A model generated the notes under the pieces. That model saw only the letters and a program-made list of their open reading frames with translations, was not told the DNA's origin and made no database searches. 36,010 nt of DNA from a virus: positions 1 through 36,010 of IMG/VR virus record IMGVR_UViG_3300020051_002041; one strand, given 5' to 3'. Positions 24,525-33,241 of this stretch are shown piece after piece (within the stretch, counting starts at the first letter, position 1; each line of letters opens with the position of its first letter). Both the position numbers and the translations under genes were made by a program.

Positions 24525-25480
24525 GGTCGACCTATCATCATAAATCTTTTATATCCGTACATTTCTTTTTCTCCAGCAAACTCTAATCTACTCATAGGAA
24601 ACTTCTTTTGCATGTGATCTAAAGTATATACACACAGTTGATGCTCTAGTACATCAAACAAGTTGTTTGTTTGTATTACAAATAAAGGATCTGTTTCCAT
24701 AGGACGATTAATCATTTTGTGATACCACACACTGCTCATGTGCTCTGCACTAGAATTTATAATTAAATCAGGCATTGTTTTTTCTTTGTAAGAATTACCT
24801 TTGTTATAATTTTGTACATCGTACTCGATACCAGTTCTAGTCACCCAAGGCATATTTTGTTCTTCCTCTGAATCGTCTCTAAGAGGAAGTCTTAGTTCAG
24901 TTGCTTTAGCTTTGTATCCTTCAATAAGATCGTTGTTGAATATTGTGTCACTCACTTCACAAGCAAACCTATCAACATCAAATATTCTCATTTTATTATA
25001 AGAAATATTTGCAGCATCTAAATATAATCTTGTTTGACCCATCCAACCAGCATGAATATGAATCATTTCAAAATTATCTTTAATTTTTGCTAATTCAGAA
25101 ACCATCCATGTTTTGCTATTTACTTGTCCTCTACTAAATGCATCAGCAATATTTGTATCATGCAATCTATAATACTTTGCTAATATGTTTAATAGTTCTT
25201 CATTTGGATATAATAGTTGTAAGGCTGTACTAATTTCCTTTAGTTTCATGTTTTGTTCATCATTAACAGTATGACTAAAAAAGTTAACAACGTTATCTAC
25301 AGGGTTGGTTTCTATACCTTCAAGTATTACATTGCGCAGTACAGGTGCTTTATTTTCAGAATATAAAACCTTTAAAAAGTTTTTACAAAATTGAGAAATA
25401 TCATGTTTGTTTGTAAATTCAAAATAATCTTGCAAGCCATGCAGCCAACTGATGGAATTTGTGTTAGTTTCCTTGTTCAT
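24521..25480 (-). CDS. Probable SAM-dependent methyltransferase-like protein
   Basis: This 319-residue protein has a helical N-terminal half and then a Rossmann-type order: MIHIHAGWMGQT (about 139-150, motif I), MRIFDVDRFA (about 164-173, acidic motif II), MPDLIINSSAEHMS (motif IV) and PLFVIQTNNL (motif V strand). This suggests a class I methyltransferase fold, though the glycine loop is degenerate. GGAGAAG precedes the ATG. It overlaps the double glycosyltransferase gene upstream by 17 nt and is ATGA-coupled downstream. Function is inferred. Confidence 0.5.
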   Translation of the reverse strand: MNKETNTNSISWLHGLQDYFEFTNKHDISQFCKNFLKVLYSENKAPVLRNVILEGIETNPVDNVVNFFSHTVNDEQNMKLKEISTALQLLYPNEELLNILAKYYRLHDTNIADAFSRGQVNSKTWMVSELAKIKDNFEMIHIHAGWMGQTRLYLDAANISYNKMRIFDVDRFACEVSDTIFNNDLIEGYKAKATELRLPLRDDSEEEQNMPWVTRTGIEYDVQNYNKGNSYKEKTMPDLIINSSAEHMSSVWYHKMINRPMETDPLFVIQTNNLFDVLEHQLCVYTLDHMQKKFPMSRLEFAGEKEMYGYKRFMMIGRP

Positions 25481-27068
25481 TAAACTTCTCCATTAACCAT
25501 TCAAAATCATTTATTTTTTTAAGAGCTTCAATGTCGCCTTGACTTGCTGTTCCGTAAGCAGTCCCTGCTTCTGCGCCTTTAATAGCCCATTCTCCGTAAG
25601 GACGGTCTTTCCCGACTGTCTGCCAGACATGTAAACGATGTTCTGTTTCTTCATTTTTCTGCCTATCAATTACTTTACTACTAAGTTTGCAACATTCTCT
25701 AAATGCACTACGCCAAGTACTAAATTCGTCTGTATTAAATCGAGTAACACACGCTACTTCTTCCATCTTCTTAAATTTAGTACTAATGCTTGTAGTCATA
25801 TCAGGTTTAGACATATCCATACTGCGAGTTAGTTTAGTAGGAAATAACTTGATGCCTCCATATCCATATTCTAAATCGTTGATTGGGTTTTTACTATGCC
25901 ATACAAACACACAATCTCGATCGTGGTCATCGACATTGTAATCAAAATTAAATGTGTCTAACACATCTGCATCAGCGTCAATTACCCACATCATCGGTGT
26001 AGTGCATGCATCTGCTGCGGCTTTGTGTGCAGCATGAATACCTTTAACGCCGTCTATTCGTTTAATTCGAGAAAATTTCTTTTTTAACTTTTCGTAATTT
26101 ACATCTGCGTTAGATTCATTGTAAGAAATCATAAATATGTCATAATTACTTTTTATAACAATGTTGCTTATATCAGTAGTACGTACAGGTTGAACGTACA
26201 TTTGTTTAAAAAATGCACTTTGCTGTTTATTAAATGGCACAGAAGATATCGGTATTTGTAACTTTTGTATAAGTTTGTTGCCGTATTCTTCTATTTCATA
26301 TTCAATATCTTCAATTGACTCAAAAGAAACTTTCCATAAATCATTTAAATACTCAAAGTCACGTACTTGTACATAATCCCAATCTGTACACATTGTCATG
26401 TATAAACCTGCTCTTGCGCCTAGTATTGCCCAAAGACCATTTTGCACATCTGCACCGACCATTAACCAAATATATAGTCGTTGTAGGTTACGCTTGTGAC
26501 CATTTATAAAATTTTCTATGGAGGGTTTGGCTCCTTGATCAAGTGACATTTTGACCCCTTCACGAAATCCAGCACGCCAGGCTTGTTGAGGTGTAGCATT
26601 GTTATGTATAGTAGAAAATATTGCATTTTGCTGTAAGTAATTCAAGTCCCAACAAAAGTCTACTTGTGCTGCAATATTATCAGCATCAGCATTTTCGTGT
26701 GTACGCATGTTTAATACATGCTGCTTAGGCCAGCACTTGATGCCGCCGTTGCCATATGTAAGGTCGTTAATAGAATTTTTTGCAGACCAACTGATGACAC
26801 TAGTAGACAAGTCAACATGCTCTTTAAACTCGATTTCTTGATTAAGGAAATCTCTGTCAACAATATTATCGCCGTCAATAGTAATGAAACGATCTGTTTC
26901 ACTTAGATTTGCACAAGCCTTATGTGCAGCATCACTGCCTTCTACACCGTGTACACGTTTTGCCCAAGGCACTTTAGTACACAAATCTGCATAGTTTTTT
27001 TCTGCGTTCGGCTCATCATAACTTAGATAGATAATATCACAGTCGATTACTTTAAATAATTGTGGCAT
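25464..27068 (-). CDS. Double-domain glycosyltransferase-like protein
   Basis: This 534-residue protein is an internal duplication. Each half has D-x-I-x-x-x-SY-x-E-x-N-A-x-x-NY, then RI/RV-x-GV-x-G-x-x-AAHKA, then a DXD-type motif (DGDN at 65-68; DADAD in the second half), then K-x-x-INDLxYGxGGIK and WR-x-x-FRE. The DXD motif and fold order suggest nucleotide-sugar-dependent transferases using Mn2+ or Mg2+, perhaps two linkages by one polypeptide. GGAAATTAAAG precedes the ATG. GC is somewhat above its neighbours. Sugar and acceptor unknown. Confidence 0.68.
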   Translation of the reverse strand: MPQLFKVIDCDIIYLSYDEPNAEKNYADLCTKVPWAKRVHGVEGSDAAHKACANLSETDRFITIDGDNIVDRDFLNQEIEFKEHVDLSTSVISWSAKNSINDLTYGNGGIKCWPKQHVLNMRTHENADADNIAAQVDFCWDLNYLQQNAIFSTIHNNATPQQAWRAGFREGVKMSLDQGAKPSIENFINGHKRNLQRLYIWLMVGADVQNGLWAILGARAGLYMTMCTDWDYVQVRDFEYLNDLWKVSFESIEDIEYEIEEYGNKLIQKLQIPISSVPFNKQQSAFFKQMYVQPVRTTDISNIVIKSNYDIFMISYNESNADVNYEKLKKKFSRIKRIDGVKGIHAAHKAAADACTTPMMWVIDADADVLDTFNFDYNVDDHDRDCVFVWHSKNPINDLEYGYGGIKLFPTKLTRSMDMSKPDMTTSISTKFKKMEEVACVTRFNTDEFSTWRSAFRECCKLSSKVIDRQKNEETEHRLHVWQTVGKDRPYGEWAIKGAEAGTAYGTASQGDIEALKKINDFEWLMEKFNEQGN

Positions 27069-27657
27069 CTTTAATTTCCATAGAATATATATTAAAATAT
27101 TTTGACGTATATATACTTACATCTTCGTTATTAAATTCAAACGGGTATTCAAACGGCACCGGTGATACATTTTTAAATTCAATAGATCTATAAAGTATAT
27201 TAGGATCATTCTTTTTTGTTACACTAAAATAAAATACGTTTTTTGAGTCTTTTAAACTTTCTATAAACAATTTACTAGCGGCATCAAGTTTTAATTCCCA
27301 ACATTTTGCTTTTAAATTTTTTATAATAGTAACATTTGCATTAGAAATATTCTTGGGTATATTATAACAATTATTAGTTGCATCAGGTGTAATTAATACA
27401 TTACTAACAAGTGTTAGTATAGGAGTTTTTGTTTCAGGGTGATTAATTACTATATAATCACTTGTTCTTTTTTTACCTGATAATATATCGTTAGTATCGT
27501 CGATAGGAATTTCTAATATATTAAACTCAGTGTCATTTAATTTACGATTACTAATTTTATTTATTATACCTAAACTATCGTAGTAAACGTAAGTATTTTG
27601 ATTAACATTAATAGATGTATTTGATATTTTTTTAAATAATTCTTGCAGATTAGACAT
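27052..27657 (-). CDS. Hypothetical protein
   Basis: I do not recognise this 201-residue protein. It is beta-rich with short repeats of charged and Asn-rich loops, and has no membrane segment. It starts with MSNLQELFKKI in an ATGTCTAA overlap with the preceding glycosyltransferase-like gene, and AAGGA is well placed upstream. Its position among glycosyltransferase-like genes next to tail genes suggests a virion-associated or glycan-related role, but this is only context. Confidence 0.55.
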   Translation of the reverse strand: MSNLQELFKKISNTSINVNQNTYVYYDSLGIINKISNRKLNDTEFNILEIPIDDTNDILSGKKRTSDYIVINHPETKTPILTLVSNVLITPDATNNCYNIPKNISNANVTIIKNLKAKCWELKLDAASKLFIESLKDSKNVFYFSVTKKNDPNILYRSIEFKNVSPVPFEYPFEFNNEDVSIYTSKYFNIYSMEIKDATII

Positions 27658-28477
27658 TTAAAATATCCTTATATATTGAAACAATGTTAGTATTAGTCAA
27701 CAGGTCTTTTTCAGTATAATGCAATATACCCGTTTGTAAATAATTACCAATCTTAATTGTTCCATCCGTTGATACGTAACAACCTGCATGTATTTGCCAA
27801 GAGGATGAAGGTTTTAACCAACCCTGGCTTTTTAATTTCATATGGGTAAACAGTGGTTTATAATTAGTGATATTAATATCTAATATCACTGCAACTATTG
27901 CTGCACACACATCAATACTAGGACCCACTGGTCTAGATTTAATATCTAAAAAAGATTTATAAAACAATTGCCAATTAGTTAATACAACTTCTAACCACAA
28001 ATAGAATTCACTAGCAGAATTAGATTTTTCAAAATAATGTAGCCCGCTATATAGATTAGGTAAGTTATTGTCAAGAAATGTTTGTCTGTAAAAACTATTA
28101 TCAGCAATTGTTCCGCGATAGTTATAAACATTGCCTGTAAAAAATATTTTATACTTTTCTAAAAAATTCCAATACGATGTTAAGTCACTAAGCACAATCA
28201 TATCTGTATCTAATACTATTGTCTTGTTATACGGACTTGCATTATAAATTTTCCACCGATTTTCAATCTTCCAATTAGAATCGGCTGCATCGTCGGTTCC
28301 GGGAATAGGAATAATTTTATCAAATAAATGTTGATATTCTTGGGGAACATCATCGTTAGTTATCAATGACACATTCGAAAACTGTTGTGTTACTTTTAAA
28401 CTCATTGCACAAAGGCATGCTTGCAATACATAGTTATCTTGGCTGTTTTGCGCAAGCATTACATATCCGTTAGACAT
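27650..28477 (-). CDS. Glycosyltransferase family 8-like protein
   Basis: The protein has 275 residues from the ATG at 28477, which has AAGGA 8-9 nt upstream; a TTG two codons earlier is too close to that site. YVMLAQNSQDNY leads into an N-terminal nucleotide-sugar fold, and TIVLDTDMIVL (D90, D92) gives the DXD metal-binding motif. Later segments (NLYSGLHYF, IHAGCYV) fit the acceptor half of GT8-like enzymes. It is homologous to the preceding gene at 28470. It overlaps its neighbours by 8 nt on both sides (ATGTCTAA). Confidence 0.66.
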   Translation of the reverse strand: MSNGYVMLAQNSQDNYVLQACLCAMSLKVTQQFSNVSLITNDDVPQEYQHLFDKIIPIPGTDDAADSNWKIENRWKIYNASPYNKTIVLDTDMIVLSDLTSYWNFLEKYKIFFTGNVYNYRGTIADNSFYRQTFLDNNLPNLYSGLHYFEKSNSASEFYLWLEVVLTNWQLFYKSFLDIKSRPVGPSIDVCAAIVAVILDINITNYKPLFTHMKLKSQGWLKPSSSWQIHAGCYVSTDGTIKIGNYLQTGILHYTEKDLLTNTNIVSIYKDILNV

Positions 28478-29324
28478 TTGCAAATTCCTTATCGATTATG
28501 CGCCCTAGACTAAATTTGTTCATAACATGTACTGTTTGATTTGACGACGATAAGGCTGTATAATTACCTAATTCATTCTTTTTCTCAACAAGAAAAGTCA
28601 TATTACCATCAGTTAAAGAAATTAACAAATCTTTATCAGTAGTGTACCACATTTTTCCCGGCATTGGATTAGCAAAGTCTCCTTGTTGAAATCCATTCAT
28701 AATATGGATAGCAATACTAAAGGCATAATCATTTCTAAATGTAGAAGATTCGATCTGATAAGTTCTACGATAGTGTGTCCATTCCTCTTCAATATGAGAT
28801 ACAAGATCAAAGTATATTTTATTAGATAATGTTTTCCTAAAAAATACAGCAGTAGCCCAATAAAAGTCTACACCAATCTCACTTATAAATTTAAATTCTT
28901 GTTCATCTCTAACCTGGGCAAGATCGCTTGCATCCTTATATATTAAAAAATCATTATTTGATTTAAAACAATTTTTTAAAATATTATTTGAAATAATATA
29001 ATCAGTATCTAATAATAATGTTTCATCATACGGCGATAACTCGTATGCTATTGCCCTATTGCTATTTCGAAAGCTAGCTGTTTTGTTAGAAGTTGTGCCG
29101 TCAAAGAATAATCGCTCATTAACTGACGATGCAGTATCTTTGATCACGATAATTTGATCAAAAACAGTTGCGTCATATGTTTTAACTAGATACGATGTGT
29201 TATCAGTAATAATAGTAGTTGGAATATCTAAATATTTTTTAATACGTTGCGCAAGAAATACTGCTTGCTTAATATAGTCCACGTACTTATTATTTTTAGC
29301 AATTAGTACTGCACCTTTACTCAT
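28470..29324 (-). CDS. Glycosyltransferase-like protein
   Basis: This 284-residue protein is related to the 27650 gene: GAVLIAKNN opening, TTIITDN, FDQIIVI, and LLLDTDYII (D106, D108) as DXD motif. It would transfer a sugar from a nucleotide donor. The later YWATAVFFRKTL segment and HIMNGFQQGD resemble the acceptor-side region. The ATGAGTAA overlap couples it to the gene upstream. Sugar, acceptor and whether both paralogues are active are unknown. Confidence 0.62.
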   Translation of the reverse strand: MSKGAVLIAKNNKYVDYIKQAVFLAQRIKKYLDIPTTIITDNTSYLVKTYDATVFDQIIVIKDTASSVNERLFFDGTTSNKTASFRNSNRAIAYELSPYDETLLLDTDYIISNNILKNCFKSNNDFLIYKDASDLAQVRDEQEFKFISEIGVDFYWATAVFFRKTLSNKIYFDLVSHIEEEWTHYRRTYQIESSTFRNDYAFSIAIHIMNGFQQGDFANPMPGKMWYTTDKDLLISLTDGNMTFLVEKKNELGNYTALSSSNQTVHVMNKFSLGRIIDKEFANV

Positions 29325-29661
29325 AATTTATTAATTTTTCAACTGATCTAGATTTTTTTAATTCGTTATATTCATCTAAATATTCATTAGATGCGTTAGT
29401 GTATATTTCAATAATATCTGCTGTAAAACTTAACAAGTTATCAATTTTAACTGGAATACCGTTGTCATCAATTAATATAATTGAAGTAGTATGTGCTAAT
29501 GCTTGACAGAATCCTATAATTTCTTGAGTAATAGTAAATTGACTACCATTAAAATAATATACACAACTTTCTTTAAATTTTTCGTTTAATATGCGTTTTT
29601 GGTTACTAAGAGTAACCGCATAATTAGAAAAATCAATTGCTTTTTTTAAACGCTGATCCAT
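29317..29661 (-). CDS. Small hypothetical protein, first gene of the sigma70-promoter operon
   Basis: I do not recognise this 114-residue protein. A helical start is followed by a beta segment (YYFNGSQFTIT), an alpha segment and a second strand set (IILIDDNG). An AGGA site stands 7 nt before the ATG at 29661. It is the promoter-proximal gene of the operon reaching 20563. No enzyme motif is visible. Confidence 0.58.
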   Translation of the reverse strand: MDQRLKKAIDFSNYAVTLSNQKRILNEKFKESCVYYFNGSQFTITQEIIGFCQALAHTTSIILIDDNGIPVKIDNLLSFTADIIEIYTNASNEYLDEYNELKKSRSVEKLINYE

Positions 29662-29685
29662 AATTTATTCCTAATATACTTGTAC

Positions 29686-29714
29686 AGTATATAACAAATT
29701 TTGATCTGCGTCAA
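29686..29714 (-). promoter_or_regulatory. Strong sigma70-type promoter
   Basis: The minus strand reads TTGACG (29714-29709), an ideal 17-nt spacer, and TATACT (29691-29686). Both hexamers match consensus at five of six positions. Transcription would start about 29680, giving a leader of about 20 nt with an AGGA site before the ATG at 29661. The -10 lies within an inverted repeat (ATATACT, loop TGTAC, AGTATAT at 29674-29692) that could be an operator or an RNA hairpin. Confidence 0.7.
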
Positions 29715-29726
29715 CCTAAAAGATGG

Positions 29727-30731
29727 TTATCCTAGATTCGAAACAGTTGAACCTTTTGGTAACTTTGCAATAGGAAATAATACAGTCGGATGCTCAATTC
29801 CATTAATTGTTACTACTCCGTCTGGTTGAGCAAGTTCAGCTCTGCTAGTAAAGTCTCCAAATACTGCTTCGTCGATACCATATGTAATATCGTTTGGTTG
29901 GCCGTCAACAAACGAAACTTTAAACTGTATTGTAGATGTATTCAGTGATAATACATCTATAGTATAGTTATTTCTTGCATATGTTGTTCCGCCAGTACGA
30001 GAATAAGCACGTTGGTATGTACTAGATAATTGATAATTTCCAATCGGATAGCCTGTGCCCTGACCGGCAACATTGCTGGCAGTATTATTAGCTTTGAAAC
30101 TAATACTACCCATTGCTGCTAAAATTGTTTGCCAATCAACTGTTTTTGCTTGACTACCTACATATGATACAAGTGCGCTTAATCGAATTTCTCCACCGGC
30201 ATTAAAAAATTCACGTCTTTTAACATCTGATTCAAATGTTACTGTAAAAATATGTGTAATAACCCCATTCCATGTGCCATTGGCACTATTTAATCGTGTA
30301 CTAACAAGCGGGGCACCTTGAGTATTCTTAAGAGTGTCTAGATTAAATTGCGTTGGATGAATTAAAAATCTATCTGTTTCTATTTGGGCAGCTAATGATT
30401 CGAGCGCAGTCATATATGCCAATTCAACTTTATCAGTGCTAGCTAAGTTAGTTTCGTAGTCACCTAGAACAAATGGAGATATTGCAAAAGATCCAATTTG
30501 ATGTGCCCTTGTTCTTACTAAGTCAATGTATAAATCTTCGTAATCTTGCGCACTTATTTTATTAACAGTTGATAATGTCGAATCAGCTCTAGATCCAACA
30601 ACTGCAGAAGTTGAAAATCCTTGACCGTAACCATAATTAGGTGATGCTGATACAGACGCTCCTAGAACTTTATTTGTTAAATTTCTAAGCGTGTTATATC
30701 TACTTGCTAATATTGTTGTAGTTGTAGCCAT
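29727..30731 (-). CDS. Phage virion structural protein (tail-fibre region)
   Basis: This 334-residue protein has a Thr/Ser-rich start (MATTTTILASRYN), a NYGYGQGFST loop and a beta-rich C-terminal half. It is paralogous to the gene upstream at 30790: both share R-x-HQ-(V/I)G near residue 75, FL-x-HP-x-Q, a TWNG segment, and NTGGEIR/NAGGEIR. This pattern is typical of repeated virion proteins beside the tail fibres of marine T4-like phages. A late-type AATAAATA box stands 19 nt before the ATG. Confidence 0.65.
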   Translation of the reverse strand: MATTTTILASRYNTLRNLTNKVLGASVSASPNYGYGQGFSTSAVVGSRADSTLSTVNKISAQDYEDLYIDLVRTRAHQIGSFAISPFVLGDYETNLASTDKVELAYMTALESLAAQIETDRFLIHPTQFNLDTLKNTQGAPLVSTRLNSANGTWNGVITHIFTVTFESDVKRREFFNAGGEIRLSALVSYVGSQAKTVDWQTILAAMGSISFKANNTASNVAGQGTGYPIGNYQLSSTYQRAYSRTGGTTYARNNYTIDVLSLNTSTIQFKVSFVDGQPNDITYGIDEAVFGDFTSRAELAQPDGVVTINGIEHPTVLFPIAKLPKGSTVSNLG

Positions 30732-30750
30732 CAGTACTCTCTTTACCCAG

Positions 30751-30758
30751 TATTTATT
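30751..30758 (-). promoter_or_regulatory. Late-type promoter AATAAATA
   Basis: The NATAAATA match lies 19 nt before the ATG at 30731, in a 58-bp gap. A GGTAAAGAGAG stretch downstream offers a ribosome-binding site, so this unit should have a normal leader. Confidence 0.45.
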
Positions 30759-30761
30759 TTA

Positions 30762-30783
30762 TTTAATTGTTAAAACAATTAAA
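30762..30783. repeat. Perfect 10-bp inverted repeat
   Basis: TTTAATTGTT and AACAATTAAA flank a 2-nt centre, just upstream of the AATAAATA box and downstream of the 30790 stop codon. It is AT-rich and has no T-run, so it is a poor terminator. It may be a processing hairpin or a protein-binding site. Confidence 0.5.
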
Positions 30784-30789
30784 GCCGAA

Positions 30790-31713
30790 TTATGCAAGAG
30801 TGATTTGATTAAAATACGCAGGTGCAGCAACATCAACATCGGCGCTTGCCCGATAATGTTGAAAAGTACTTTCAAGTCGTCCATCTACATTATTGTCGAC
30901 GTTGTTATCAAACACAACGTCATTAAACTCAACTGTAAATATAATAGTGTTATCAGATTCTGACCTAGCTTTTATTGTATAAATGTTTCCTGCGTAAACT
31001 GTACTATATGTGCCGCCGCCAATTTTTTGATATACTGTTTGATCAGAAGAAGTTAATGTATAATTACCAATACTCTGGGCACCACCTTGCGTACTCTGCG
31101 TATTGTTAGCACTAAATGATACTATTCCTACTTGTGAGCAAACTTCAGCCCAATCTAGTCCTTTAGGTGTAGATGCACTAGTATTGTTTGCACTAATTCT
31201 AATTTCGCCGCCAGTGTTAAAAAAATATCTACGCTCGTTTTCATCAGTAAACGTTACAATTACTTGGTGTTTAATTAATCCATTCCAAGTAGCAGTTCTC
31301 ACACTGTTAATTGCAGGCTCAAGTGCAGCTTGCGACGGATGCATTAAAAATTTATCAATTTCAACTGATGACATTAAGTTTTCAAAATCAACAATACCCT
31401 TTTTATTTCCTTCAGGATCAGGTGTTGTAATTCCATCGTCATCAACAAAATTACTTGTATCTAATGCAATAGTATTTAAATTTTGTATTACTTCTGCAAT
31501 ACCAATATCACCTACACCGACTTGGTGTATTCTAGCCTTTAATACATCAGCGTAGATATTATTTACGTCTTCTGCAGATGCAATATCTCCTAAATTTGAA
31601 ACAGGAGAACTTACAAGAACTTGTCCATATCCATTTTGTCCTGCTCCAACTCCTAGAACAAGTTTAATCTTTTCGTGTAAATTGTTTATTCGAGTTGCGG
31701 TAATATCGGCCAT
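30790..31713 (-). CDS. Phage virion structural protein (paralogue of 29727-30731)
   Basis: This 307-residue protein shares with the next gene the NGYGQ loop near residue 27, ARIHQVG near 71, FLMHPSQ, TWNGLIKHQVIVTF and FFNTGGEIRISA. The C-terminal half is beta-rich. AAGGATTACTA precedes the ATG. It follows the fibre-like gene at 31723 by 9 nt, so it is likely on that transcript. Assignment to the virion rests on paralogy and position. Confidence 0.62.
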   Translation of the reverse strand: MADITATRINNLHEKIKLVLGVGAGQNGYGQVLVSSPVSNLGDIASAEDVNNIYADVLKARIHQVGVGDIGIAEVIQNLNTIALDTSNFVDDDGITTPDPEGNKKGIVDFENLMSSVEIDKFLMHPSQAALEPAINSVRTATWNGLIKHQVIVTFTDENERRYFFNTGGEIRISANNTSASTPKGLDWAEVCSQVGIVSFSANNTQSTQGGAQSIGNYTLTSSDQTVYQKIGGGTYSTVYAGNIYTIKARSESDNTIIFTVEFNDVVFDNNVDNNVDGRLESTFQHYRASADVDVAAPAYFNQITLA

Positions 31714-31722
31714 TAGTAATCC

Positions 31723-33201
31723 TTAAACTTTAAGTACACATTCGATTAATTTTTCCGAAGCGTCGTCACTTGATTCTAATGCAACTCCAACTAAACAGCA
31801 ACCATTTAATACAGCATTTGCTGTGCCATTGTCACCGCAGTATACTGCTTGACCTTTCTTTACTGGTCCAACTACACGCACAGGAACTCGTCCTTTTAAA
31901 CCAATTGCTTGTCCGTTGCATTCGCTGTTCATCAAGTATGCAGGTGCATGTGATATCACACCAATTGCAATACTGTTAGTATTAGCTGCTTCAGTTTCGT
32001 GATCTTCGTGTGCGCAAACTGCCATAACTGTACCAACAGGGTACTCTTCAGCAGTTGTATATTTTTCTGCTAAGTCAGCATATCGTGCTTGTGTTGCAGT
32101 ACCTTGGAATAAGTTTGCAGCAATGTTACCAGTTGCATCACGAACAGCAACAGAATTATTAGATGCACTAATATCACCGCTTCTAGATGTTCCACTAACT
32201 ACTAATGCGCTGGATTTTTCTGCAAGACCTGTAAAGTTAGCTGCATAAACATTTGCCCAACGCAAGCTAGCACTGCCTATATTAAATGTGTTATCAGTTG
32301 CAGGGATAAGTCCAGTTGAATTAACTGTTGCAACGTGTGTTACAACTCCTTGTGAATCAGTTGTTTTTAGTTTAATAATACTGTTATTGCCTGAAACGTT
32401 TTGAATAACACCTTCAGTGCCATTTTCAACAATTATTTGAAGATCTTGTGAATCGCCTACAAAAAGTCCAGCATCTGGAAATTCTACAACTGAGCTGAAT
32501 ATTGTATTTTCGCCAACTGCTGTTAATACATATTCTGATGCATCTCTGCCACCTAATTTTAATGAATTAGAAGCTGTTCCCCAGAAATAATGCGGCGTCG
32601 ATGTAACACCGCTTGTATCTAATTTAGTATTAACAAGAGTTACACCTTTTTTGACTCTATCAAAACCAGTTACTGGAGTAGCATCTGATAATGTAAATTC
32701 TGTCGGACTAATAACCATAACAACTTCGTCTTCGATAGTTGCGCCAATAATTCCTCTTACGCCGCCGATATCGTCTAGAACTTCTAGACTTTGCATTTGG
32801 GTTACACCTTCGCCTGCGTTTTGTGGGCCAATCAATACAAAGTTCGTACCGTTATATACATATAACTGATCATTGCCAGAGTCCCACCAAAAGTCTCCAA
32901 CTGCTAAACCAGTTGGTTCAGCTGATCCAATTTCAGCGCCGCCAGTAGTGCGCCATTTTGCGCCGTCATAAAATTTAAGTTTGCTTCCAGCAGTATCAAA
33001 CCAAACTTGTCCACTTAATGGTCTTGCTGGTTGATTTGCTCCTGCAAAATTTTCAAGTAAATAAAGAAAGTTCTCGTTTTGGATTTCGCCGTAACCGGCA
33101 TAGTTTTTACCGATAAATTTAAGATCGGTAGTTTGATCAACCGTGCCGTCTTCGACAACTGTTAATAATGTATTATTATATCTATCAATTTGATATGCCA
33201 T
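31723..33201 (-). CDS. Tail-fibre-like virion protein
   Basis: The first 135 residues of this 492-residue protein match the next gene upstream: IDRYNNTLLT, FIGKNYAGYGE, PLSGQVWFDT, LKFYDGAKW, a second GDFWWDS plus LYVYNGT repeat, and LIGPQ. The middle holds fibre-type repeats (NTFNIGSASLRWANVYA). The end (ADLAEKYTTAEEYPVGTVM, then PAYLMN and LKGRVPVRVVGPV) is a terminal domain seen on phage fibre proteins. A late GATAAATA lies 27 nt upstream, with AGGGG as ribosome-binding site. Confidence 0.75.
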   Translation of the reverse strand: MAYQIDRYNNTLLTVVEDGTVDQTTDLKFIGKNYAGYGEIQNENFLYLLENFAGANQPARPLSGQVWFDTAGSKLKFYDGAKWRTTGGAEIGSAEPTGLAVGDFWWDSGNDQLYVYNGTNFVLIGPQNAGEGVTQMQSLEVLDDIGGVRGIIGATIEDEVVMVISPTEFTLSDATPVTGFDRVKKGVTLVNTKLDTSGVTSTPHYFWGTASNSLKLGGRDASEYVLTAVGENTIFSSVVEFPDAGLFVGDSQDLQIIVENGTEGVIQNVSGNNSIIKLKTTDSQGVVTHVATVNSTGLIPATDNTFNIGSASLRWANVYAANFTGLAEKSSALVVSGTSRSGDISASNNSVAVRDATGNIAANLFQGTATQARYADLAEKYTTAEEYPVGTVMAVCAHEDHETEAANTNSIAIGVISHAPAYLMNSECNGQAIGLKGRVPVRVVGPVKKGQAVYCGDNGTANAVLNGCCLVGVALESSDDASEKLIECVLKV

Positions 33202-33228
33202 GTTAGTTTAACCCCTAGTACTATCTAT

Positions 33229-33236
33229 TATTTATC
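33229..33236 (-). promoter_or_regulatory. Late-type promoter GATAAATA
   Basis: GATAAATA lies in the 40-bp gap, 27 nt before the ATG at 33201, leaving room for a leader with AGGGG. It gives a structural-gene reference for the late promoter class in this genome. Confidence 0.62.
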
Positions 33237-33241
33237 GTTTT

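Noticed and set aside
30762-30783. The 10-bp inverted repeat as a rho-independent terminator
   Set aside because: The stem is almost all A-T and no T-run follows on either strand, so it would not be a stable terminator.
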